From: Cedecea davisae DSM 4568
GTDB lineage: Bacteria > Pseudomonadota > Gammaproteobacteria > Enterobacterales > Enterobacteriaceae
Assembly (NCBI RefSeq): GCF_000412335.2
Contig: NZ_KE161030.1
Location: 3,038,595 to 3,102,594, forward strand
Reading direction: 5' to 3'
Length of the DNA: 64,000 bases
This document shows positions 27,401 through 34,075 of the stretch, in pieces (positions within the stretch are counted from its first letter, which is position 1; every line of letters starts with the position of its first letter). The position numbers were made by a program, and so were the translations under genes. Below the pieces are notes generated by a model. The model was not told where the DNA came from and made no database searches. It saw only the letters and a list, made by a program, of their open reading frames with translations.

Positions 27401-27997
27401 TCAAATCCAATTCAACCTGTGGCAGATCAAAAAAACAACCATACCTAAAATTATAATCAAAAATATTTTTAATGTATTTGGAAATTTATCTTTCCAAAAA
27501 GTTAAGGATAACTGTTCCTCAATCCATCGCTTCTCCAATTCACTGTAAAATTTATAGTGAGCATACCAATTACTACCACAAATTTGTTTAGTAATTGTGC
27601 TATTATCAAAATCTTGCATCAGAACTTCAAGTTCCTGAATATACTTAGCTGAATCTGGCTGGCTCTCTGATTTTGCATCGTAATACAGTCGTTCAATCTT
27701 TCTGAAGATGTCAGTTTGCCTTTTCCCCGCCTCTTCATATTTACTTTTATCACCATCATAGAAATTAATGTATAGGCTACCAATGCTCAGAATAATAAAA
27801 ATTGCAGAAATATTCTTAGAACTCATTTCATCCATATAAAGACCAAGAACAGATACTGCGAGTGATATTATGCCAATCCAGCCAGGAAGCTTACTTACAA
27901 TGTCAAATGTTGCAAAGGTTTTCTTTGCTCCGAACCCAACGTTGTATCCAGCAGAAGCAATATGATTCAGCAAGTCATTTTTTAGCATGTTTTTCAC
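27401..27997 (-). CDS. SLATT-domain membrane effector of a CBASS system
   Basis: 198 residues. Two membrane helices at about 38-56 and 62-80, a soluble helical segment, and a third helix at about 176-193 match the SLATT layout (SMODS and SLOG-associating two-TM effectors). Such proteins are predicted to form membrane pores when a cyclic oligonucleotide signal arrives, killing or arresting the infected cell. Its GTG start overlaps the CD-NTase stop in a GTGA tetrad, so the two are translationally coupled. An ATG three codons later is possible. Confidence 0.82.
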   Translation of the reverse strand: MKNMLKNDLLNHIASAGYNVGFGAKKTFATFDIVSKLPGWIGIISLAVSVLGLYMDEMSSKNISAIFIILSIGSLYINFYDGDKSKYEEAGKRQTDIFRKIERLYYDAKSESQPDSAKYIQELEVLMQDFDNSTITKQICGSNWYAHYKFYSELEKRWIEEQLSLTFWKDKFPNTLKIFLIIILGMVVFLICHRLNWI

Positions 27998-29352
27998 TCA
28001 ATTGGAATGTCGATAGTAGCCTGGGCAATTACTATATGATTCTTAACGATATAACACCACACCTTATGACTACCTCTGAACTTTGTATGTTCAGTATGGG
28101 TAGTTTGACCTAAAATTATTTGACCTCGAATTTCATCACGTTCTTCAGCCTCTTTACCTCTATTCAATACTTTCCAGTATATGTCATAAGGTTCAGGAAT
28201 CAGATCTAAACTTGCTTGATTGATCGAGAATGATAAAGTCTTATTAGGAGGTAACCAAGGTCGAGCTATATCCGAAAGGTAAGCTCTAATCGAGCGTTCC
28301 CTATACCCACTTTCTTTGACAATACAGTTTACTTCAAGTGGATATCTAATATCGACATCATCAAATTTTTCATCCGTAAATTCTTCCGTATTACGCCATG
28401 TGCGGGCAAAATATGATTCATTAACGAAATTATCTGACCCCAGCCCCAGAGAGTCTTGCATTTCCGTTGCTGCTTTAGGAAAAGTAAGTCCGAAAACTTC
28501 CCGCCAAAGTTCATGACATTTCTTTGTATAGCCATTCTCGTACGCGTCAATCGCTTGCGTGCATAGTTTGAAGGCACGTTTTGATTGTCGCTGGAAATTT
28601 TTGTAGACCTTAACCCTTTGTCCACTGCCTATTGCAGCATAGTGTTCATGAACGTCTTCTTTTTGCAAAAAATCAAAAAAGTCACGGCACATGAAACCAT
28701 AACTAACCATTCCAGTTTCATCATAATCATCGGTTTGTTTAAGGAACCTCCATGCTAACGTGTCAATAAGAAGTCCTCCCATGTCTACTGTATTTCTGTT
28801 TTTCCAAGCTCGCAACATGCGACAAAGATTATGGAGATTACGACTTTTGTTATTTCGGAAATTCCTCATTTCGGTAATTTCCATACGAGGTTTAGTTACC
28901 CGCCACCCACCATTACCATTGTCAGCTTTCGTATCAGGGTATTTAAAATGATCTCCGTCAGCAAAGACTGGTTGCACCTCTATATGGAAAGAGTCAAAAA
29001 CAATCTGCACTACTAATCGATCAACCTTGACTTCTTGCTGCGAAAAGGTTTGTTTTAAAGCATCTTTTACATCACGAAGTAAACGTCGTTGAGGATTCAA
29101 ACCTACTTGATAAGCCTCCCACAACCCTGAAGGCATAATGTACAGCATATCTAAATCTGACGTTTTGCTGACCGCCGTACGACGACCTGCTGAACCAACC
29201 TTCAGTCGATTATTGAAACCGTTTTCAGTTTCCCGAAACCTTATGTTAAGCCTTCTTGTGGCATTTTTATAATGTGTTGCAATTGCCGTCATTCGTTCAT
29301 TAGGTATTTTCAAATTGTCCAGGAAAATACGAAACATCTCTGCTGTTTGCAT
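27994..29352 (-). CDS. CD-NTase (cyclic oligonucleotide synthase) of a CBASS anti-phage system
   Basis: 452 residues. The nucleotidyltransferase core shows GS at 53-54 (VGSAGRRTAVSKTSDLDML) with catalytic D66 and D68, and a third acidic residue probably E125 in FHIEVQPVF. A helical oligoadenylate-synthase-like half follows to about 310. The C-terminal about 130 residues (YPLEVNCIVKESGYRERSIR to the end) form an added strand-rich domain like the AGS-C sensor domain found fused to SMODS enzymes. It should make a cyclic di- or trinucleotide upon phage infection. First gene of a two-gene operon with the SLATT effector, a minimal type I CBASS without Cap2/Cap3 or HORMA/TRIP13 genes. The nucleotide product cannot be read from the sequence. 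Confidence 0.88.
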   Translation of the reverse strand: MQTAEMFRIFLDNLKIPNERMTAIATHYKNATRRLNIRFRETENGFNNRLKVGSAGRRTAVSKTSDLDMLYIMPSGLWEAYQVGLNPQRRLLRDVKDALKQTFSQQEVKVDRLVVQIVFDSFHIEVQPVFADGDHFKYPDTKADNGNGGWRVTKPRMEITEMRNFRNNKSRNLHNLCRMLRAWKNRNTVDMGGLLIDTLAWRFLKQTDDYDETGMVSYGFMCRDFFDFLQKEDVHEHYAAIGSGQRVKVYKNFQRQSKRAFKLCTQAIDAYENGYTKKCHELWREVFGLTFPKAATEMQDSLGLGSDNFVNESYFARTWRNTEEFTDEKFDDVDIRYPLEVNCIVKESGYRERSIRAYLSDIARPWLPPNKTLSFSINQASLDLIPEPYDIYWKVLNRGKEAEERDEIRGQIILGQTTHTEHTKFRGSHKVWCYIVKNHIVIAQATIDIPIE

Positions 29353-29651
29353 CTAATTATCCTTAACTGTCCAGAGGTTACACAATGTGCTGGTACTAAC
29401 GCTAGTAATCACACCTTTTCATTACTTTCGTAAAATCAAGCACTTTTGAAGCCTGCATTTTAGAAAGCTTTAGAAGGCATACGGAGGCTAATGCTAATAC
29501 AAAAAGTGTGTTTTTCATCCTTTTTCACACAATTACATAATCTCGAATAAAATACTAATTATATCAATAGACTACACATTGCATAGAGAACTAAAGAAGG
29601 TCTTGACCGAGCAAGGAAGGTAGGTAAAAGTTAGGCGGTTGCAACAGATAT

Positions 29652-29756
29652 TCGTAAGCGACTTCTGGAAGCCAATATGAAGAGGTCTCAGCCAAGCAAA
29701 AAGTGGGATTAAGTCTTCCTACGATCAAAGGGAACTGGAACATGCATCAAGAATGA
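29652..29756 (+). pseudogene. Decayed gene remnant, copy 1 of a duplicated unit
   Basis: The last about 17 codons (29706-29756) read GLSLPTIKGNWNMHQE then stop, close to the end of the second copy at 30387-30526 (GLSLPTIKRNWNLQQA). Upstream DNA is similar but frameshifted. The parent protein is not recognised. It forms part of a tandem duplication with the Gp2/YfjJ-like genes. Confidence 0.5.
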
Positions 29757-29790
29757 CGGGCACGTTCCAACAACCCAAAAACAAGACCGC

Positions 29791-29948
29791 GAGCGAAGCG
29801 AGTTCCGTCAAGCGAAGCGAAGACGGATAGTTAGCGTTGATTAAAAAACATACGGAAATGTACTGTTTTTTCTATATATAAAATATAAATATTATAAACA
29901 GTACATAGTACACAGACACTCACTACGTTCGTGTCCCTCGCTTCGCTC
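29791..29948. repeat. 12-bp inverted repeat flanking the AT hairpin
   Basis: GAGCGAAGCGAG (29791-29802) and CTCGCTTCGCTC (29937-29948) are exact reverse complements. Between them lie further GCGAAGCGAAG repeats and the AT-loop hairpin at 29858-29906. The nested symmetry suggests a structured non-coding locus. Confidence 0.6.
29858..29906. other. Perfect 11-bp inverted repeat with AT-only loop, candidate origin or structured site
   Basis: ATGTACTGTTT and AAACAGTACAT pair perfectly across a 27-base loop that is all A/T except for one C. Such a stem with an easily melted loop resembles replication or nicking origins. A Gp2/YfjJ-like gene with HUH-type motifs lies 0.9 kb away. Function unproven. 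Confidence 0.45.
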
Positions 29949-30149
29949 GGAATTTTGAAGGAATGTATTATTCTATAAGCAAAGCAACTATAGTTGAACT
30001 ATCATGCATCTGACCGAAGCATAAAGTTAACCAGCTACAAATTATGCCTTAAAACGCTCTGAGCGAGACTGTAAGCGATTTTCATGATATGGGTAATGCG
30101 ATTGCATACCTTGGAAAGAAAAACGCGCTACGGGCTTCCTGTGCGATAT

Positions 30150-30368
30150 TTACGAATTTAGTGCTTTACGACTCAATTTTGATGTTGAGTACATGCGTGT
30201 TCCCTTCCCTGTTTGCGCTTTACCACGTTCTTTTGCCAGGTAAGAAAGCCAGAATACCGGACCTTCGAGTGATGAAGGATGTTCACGATGAATGACGTAG
30301 TGATCGGGATAGTCTCTAGTGGCTTTAGACAAGTTTACCAGCGTTGCTTTACCACCTTTCAGTTTCAT
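30150..30368 (-). pseudogene. Truncated second copy of the Gp2/YfjJ-like gene
   Basis: 72 codons. The end (EGPVFWLSYLAKERGKAQTG, KGTRMYSTSKLSRK) matches the C-terminus of the intact neighbour (DFVERISYLAKNSGKFSSGE, GQRIFSTSKLRMK). The N-terminal two thirds, including the HYH motif, are missing. It arose by tandem duplication and decay. Confidence 0.75.
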
Positions 30369-30386
30369 CCAGATTTCCGTAATAAT

Positions 30387-30526
30387 ACCAGCAATCCCTC
30401 TTTCATATACTCGTAAGCGAGTTCAGGAAGCGAGGAGCAGAGGTCTTAGCCAGTCAAAAGCGGCTGCTGGAATTAGGGTTGAGTCTTCCGACCATCAAAC
30501 GGAACTGGAACCTACAGCAAGCCTGA
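30387..30526 (+). pseudogene. Decayed gene remnant, copy 2 of a duplicated unit
   Basis: An open stretch without a good start reads EFRKRGAEVLASQKRLLELG then LSLPTIKRNWNLQQA and stops. It is the less damaged partner of 29652-29756. Two stop codons lie just upstream. The family is not recognised; this looks like the C-terminal tail of a satellite-phage protein. Confidence 0.5.
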
Positions 30527-30833
30527 TGCAGCCACTCCCAGCGACTTCGCAAACATAGGAGGCAGCTCTGCGTTATACTGAAAAATAGCGTGACACTACT
30601 CACAAATCATAAACGTATTCATGAGAAACTAAAACCAATCAGTTATAATGAAAGGTTTATCAAACAAACATTGAAAACCGCTCTAAAACAGCCTGTATGA
30701 AGCTATAAGAGGTTTAAATCACGCAGGTAATGCGAACGTACTACCGCCCCCTTAGAAAGGCTTAGAATGTGTTACAGGAAGAATTTGTATTTTCTGTTCA
30801 AACTGACCTACACGAAAGATTTTGCCACCTGCG

Positions 30834-31523
30834 TTAATTACTCTCTTTCATTCTGAGCTTAGACGTTGAAAAGATCCTCTGCCCTTCCCCAGATGAAAAC
30901 TTACCGCTGTTTTTCGCGAGGTACGATATACGCTCAACAAAATCCACAAGACTATCGTGATCACCCCTTACAATAGAGTATCGACTATTCTCGGCTAAAT
31001 GCACGCGACTGATATTGTCTGTTAATTCATCCCAAAGCTCACTTATCAACCCAATCATGCCTGTGTTACCAAAGCCAGCAGTTTGAACCTGGAAGTAAGG
31101 TAATGCAATCCAGCAGTGGTAATGAACCTGATTAGCAGCTTTTTTTTCTCGAACCCAGCCATAAGCAAATTTTTTGATCGGCTGTTCATTCCACGCCTTC
31201 TTTTTGAAACGACCTCTCAGCCGCTCAAAAAGATTACTCACTAAGACATTACTTTCCGTAACGTGCATCCCTTCCGGCACTGATAAGTCAAATCGGAAAG
31301 CAAAAATCTTACTGTAGTGCGATTGCATAGCCTGTAACTGCTTAATGAATGCATCAATGATTTCTTTTCTGATCGGATGATAACCTTTCTTCATCGAATC
31401 ATAGTTCAAACGGTATATAAGCCCATCAAGCACATATTCAGAGCTATGGATAAGTGAGTAACGGCCATCATCACGATGGTTGGTTATTTTTTGAACGACA
31501 GGAAAAAGCAGATCTACGGACAT
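30834..31523 (-). CDS. Inovirus Gp2 / YagK-YfjJ family protein, Rep-like
   Basis: 229 residues. It matches the YagK/YfjJ C-terminal (inovirus Gp2) family found in E. coli cryptic prophages and P4-like satellites. Visible are an HUH-like motif in QVHYHCWIALPYF and a Tyr-Lys motif in ERISYLAKNSGK, the pattern of rolling-circle replication initiators. The N-terminal ITNHRDDGRYSLIHSSEYVL and SKIFAFRFDLSVP are typical. If active it would nick DNA to start replication of the element or of a former satellite phage. Enzymatic role is inferred. Confidence 0.8.
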   Translation of the reverse strand: MSVDLLFPVVQKITNHRDDGRYSLIHSSEYVLDGLIYRLNYDSMKKGYHPIRKEIIDAFIKQLQAMQSHYSKIFAFRFDLSVPEGMHVTESNVLVSNLFERLRGRFKKKAWNEQPIKKFAYGWVREKKAANQVHYHCWIALPYFQVQTAGFGNTGMIGLISELWDELTDNISRVHLAENSRYSIVRGDHDSLVDFVERISYLAKNSGKFSSGEGQRIFSTSKLRMKESN

Positions 31524-31703
31524 ATAACTAACACCACATAACAGATATTAATAATAACCAGTATGAGGGAGAGAATCCCAAGGAGGACCAAGCCCTACAG
31601 CCACTGGCATAAATGCGGTGTTAGTAGACAAATAGAAACTCCGAAAAGTTTCCACAGCAAATTTTTATTACTATACACCATCAAATTATTTATGGCAACA
31701 ACT

Positions 31704-31958
31704 TCATGATGAGGTCAGCTTTTCAAGATGAATCAAGTAACCCATAGCCTCATCACGATTTGTATGGCACATATCGAGTGAAGGGCGCAGATTGCTACAC
31801 ACCTTGGGGCGGTGGATTGACCCAAAGATGTTGCATAAATTATCTTCCGATAACTGCACACATCTTACATTTGCTGGCTTGCCTTGTGGCATCCCGGGAA
31901 TAGGGCTTGATATAGAAGGAGCAATGCAACAGGCCCCACAGTCGATTCGGCATTCCAT
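31704..31958 (-). CDS. yeiW: Complete YeiW-like cysteine-cluster protein carried by the island
   Basis: 84 residues, [20 protein letters not shown] followed by [20 protein letters not shown]. All eight cysteines of the family are kept, including DCGACC, RCVQL, LCNIFG, KVCSNL and DMCH. It is colinear with the split host YeiW but clearly diverged and in AT-richer DNA. YkgJ-family proteins are thought to bind zinc or an Fe-S cluster; the role of YeiW is unknown. Same strand as the broken host gene. It could replace the function that the insertion destroys. It retains GGCTTGCC at 31876-31883 but with less symmetric flanks than the host site. Confidence 0.92.
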   Translation of the reverse strand: MECRIDCGACCIAPSISSPIPGMPQGKPANVRCVQLSEDNLCNIFGSIHRPKVCSNLRPSLDMCHTNRDEAMGYLIHLEKLTSS

Positions 31959-32178
31959 CAGGACCTCTTAAATTCTTTGTCTTCGAATAAAACATTAACA
32001 CACTGTCACAATCGGAGCGATAGCATGTAACCCAGAACTATTCCCCTATAAAATGAGCGATTTTCCTCTTAGATGGGTTAATGTTCCTTTAAAAATATGA
32101 AACATATGCTGTAAAATCCACCAGTTACACCGCCCTAGCTTACGATGAATTAAGCCCCTCGTTTTACAAGGAGTTACC
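31959..32178. other. Divergent intergenic region of yeiW copy and DUF4236 gene
   Basis: 220 bp of AT-rich DNA that must carry the promoters of both genes. CAAGGAGTTACC before the ATG at 32179 is a good ribosome-binding site. No operator recognised. Confidence 0.4.
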
Positions 32179-33270
32179 ATGAGCTTTTACATTAAGAAAA
32201 GCATTCGAGTCGGACCGATGAGATTTAACCTATCCAAATCAGGAGTCGGTGCATCTATTGGTATAAAAGGACTGAGGTTTGGTACTGGCCCAAGAGGAAA
32301 TTACATCCACATCGGTGCTGGCGGAGTCTATTATCGTGCTTCGCTTTCACCAAGCCTGGTCCCACAGAACAGAAAGAAAGTTCAACATGTACCAGACCAC
32401 TCCCCAATAGAACATGACACTACACATGCACCTCTCGAGGAAATCAAGTCATCCCATATCTCGGAAATCGTTGATTCAAGTTCCCGAGAACTGCTTGAAG
32501 AGTTGAACAACAAACGTAAGAAGTCACAAATATGGCCCCTGGTCATGTGCCTTTCGATTGCGCTGTTACTTTACGGTTTTTCACAGACATGGCCTGATTG
32601 GTGCCTCGCTATAGGCTTTATCGTAGGGGTAGCAATCTCTGTTTTTGCTTACATGTACGATCAGCTAAGAAAGACTACTGTTCTTTTTTATGACTTTGAT
32701 GATCAAATGATGGCATGTTACCAGCAACTTCATGAAAGTGGAGCCAAGCTCGCAAGCTGCTCAAAAGTATGGCATATAGAAGCTTCTGGAGCCGTTTATG
32801 ACCCCAAGTATCATGCCGGAGCTGGTAACTTACTACGTAGAAAAGTCACCTCAATCAGCAAATCAAAGCCTCCCTTTGTTAAAACAAATATTGAGACGAT
32901 TGCTATCAATGTCGGTCGCCAAACATTGCATTTTTTTCCAGATAGAGTACTGGTTTATGACCGTGAAGGTGTAGGCGCTGTTGGTTATAACCAGCTATTC
33001 GTTAATGTAGATGATAGTCGATTCATTGAGAGCGAAGGTGTACCTGGAGATGCCATAGTCGTTGGCAGGACATGGAAGTATGTGAACAAGTCTGGAGGCC
33101 CAGACAGAAGATTTAAAGACAATTCAGAACTTCCTATATGTCTTTATGAAAACCTTTCGTTTACAAGTCATTCTGGGCTAAATGAGTTATTACAACTGTC
33201 TAAAACTGGCTATGGAGAAAGCTTTTCACATTCAATTGAAACACTTAGCAAAAAAGTCATTTCTGCTTAG
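32179..33270 (+). CDS. DUF4236-domain membrane protein
   Basis: 363 residues. The N-terminal about 55 residues (MSFYIKKSIRVGPMRFNLSK, GVGASIGIKGLRFGTGPRGN) are a textbook DUF4236 domain. A charged linker with a predicted coil and two membrane helices at about 115-155 follow, then a soluble domain of about 200 residues. DUF4236 proteins are common in bacterial and phage-related accessory DNA, and their function is unknown. The gene ends 40 bp before the right attachment core, so it is the last island gene. Confidence 0.85.
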   Translation: MSFYIKKSIRVGPMRFNLSKSGVGASIGIKGLRFGTGPRGNYIHIGAGGVYYRASLSPSLVPQNRKKVQHVPDHSPIEHDTTHAPLEEIKSSHISEIVDSSSRELLEELNNKRKKSQIWPLVMCLSIALLLYGFSQTWPDWCLAIGFIVGVAISVFAYMYDQLRKTTVLFYDFDDQMMACYQQLHESGAKLASCSKVWHIEASGAVYDPKYHAGAGNLLRRKVTSISKSKPPFVKTNIETIAINVGRQTLHFFPDRVLVYDREGVGAVGYNQLFVNVDDSRFIESEGVPGDAIVVGRTWKYVNKSGGPDRRFKDNSELPICLYENLSFTSHSGLNELLQLSKTGYGESFSHSIETLSKKVISA

Positions 33271-33282
33271 CTATGTCATTTT

Positions 33283-33390
33283 TTATACTGAGAATAATTG
33301 ACTGTTAGGCTTGCCCTCCGGCATGCCGGGGATCGGAGAGGATATTGAAGGTGCGGTACAGCAGGCTCCGCAATCAGGACGACAGTCCAT
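33283..33390 (-). pseudogene. yeiW: YeiW N-terminal fragment (gene split by the island)
   Basis: Starts at 33390 with [20 protein letters not shown] then PGMPEGKP, which is host YeiW residues 1-28. It then enters island DNA and stops after NSQLFSV (35 residues in all). The remaining C-terminal part is at 14501-14675. The host promoter should still drive this fragment. It keeps the first Cys cluster only. Confidence 0.92.
33308..33315. other. Right attachment site core (attR) of the island
   Basis: GGCTTGCC with the probable crossover TT at 33311-33312. The island arm to its left (AATAATTGACTGTTAGGC) mirrors the island arm right of attL (GCCTAACATATAATTATT), 15 of 18 positions after reverse complement. 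The host arm to its right continues yeiW. Confidence 0.88.
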
Positions 33391-33522
33391 TTATATTTCC
33401 ACCAGCGTCAGAGGGTGCGTGACAATAGCAGACCCGGTGCCTGCGTCAACGAACAATTTATTTAACATCATTCCCCCTTCCAGGATACACTCGCGCCACA
33501 ACGACTACGGATCGGTAACGTT

Positions 33523-33963
33523 TTGTCTGGGCGCAAACTCTTTCACCGAACGGCCTCATGGCTGGCGCTGCTTGCCGTTGCGATGCTGTTTATTGCACCG
33601 GTTATCTCAAAATCGCTGATGCACCATACGGCGTGTGAACACGGCAGCACGATGATGACAATGGACATGTCTGACATGAGCCATCATATGGACATGCCTG
33701 AACCCTGCCCTCACGCAAGCCTGCCCCATAACATGCTGATGTCCGGCCCGGGCATGTCACCGGGCGAAGAGATTGCCTGCGGTTACTGCCAGCTGCTTAT
33801 CCATCTGCCTTTTATCCAGTTCAGCCTTATCGTACTGCTGCTGTTATTGCTGATAGCAGTGCGCAAAGCGCCGGTTACCGCCCTGTGCTGCGCGGTGATA
33901 ATTCGCCCGAGGTCTGCCCATCCGGCCCGCGCGCCACCTGCTTTCGTTCTTCATCGCTTTTAA
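33523..33963 (+). CDS. DUF2946-like Met/His-rich small membrane protein, copper-linked
   Basis: 146 residues from a TTG at 33523. One N-terminal hydrophobic segment (ASWLALLAVAMLFIAPVI) and one at about 95-115 enclose a stretch very rich in Met, His and Cys (HHTACEHG, MTMDMSDMSHHMDMPEPCPH, CGYCQL). Such ligands suit copper(I/II). It is just before a TonB-dependent copper receptor, the usual partner of DUF2946 proteins. Likely a periplasm-facing copper-binding accessory protein. The start is uncertain because the next ATG would lose the first hydrophobic segment. Confidence 0.7.
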   Translation: MSGRKLFHRTASWLALLAVAMLFIAPVISKSLMHHTACEHGSTMMTMDMSDMSHHMDMPEPCPHASLPHNMLMSGPGMSPGEEIACGYCQLLIHLPFIQFSLIVLLLLLLIAVRKAPVTALCCAVIIRPRSAHPARAPPAFVLHRF

Positions 33964-34075
33964 AACTCTAAAAATTAACTGCGTAATGTTAGACGGCAGC
34001 GCTAAGGCGCGATGCCGCCCGGCCTCTTATTAATCAAGAGCCGCCGCGTTACGCCTGAAGAACAGTAAGGCATTT

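Larger units (their letters stand above)
14676..33311. mobile_element. 18.6-kb integrative island in yeiW, serine recombinase type
   Basis: The segment is bounded by GGCTTGCC cores, splits yeiW, starts with a large serine recombinase gene 99 bp inside the left end, and is much richer in A+T than its flanks. Cargo comprises an envelope-protein cassette, a metal-handling module, a resolvase, a CBASS operon, satellite-phage-like genes, a complete diverged yeiW and a DUF4236 gene. No conjugation genes, tRNA site or tyrosine integrase is seen, so it would need a helper for transfer. No separate recombination directionality factor was recognised. Confidence 0.9.

Noticed and set aside
14676..33311. 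CRISPR array or phage structural genes in the island
   Set aside because: No regularly spaced repeats and no capsid, tail, terminase or lysis genes were seen.
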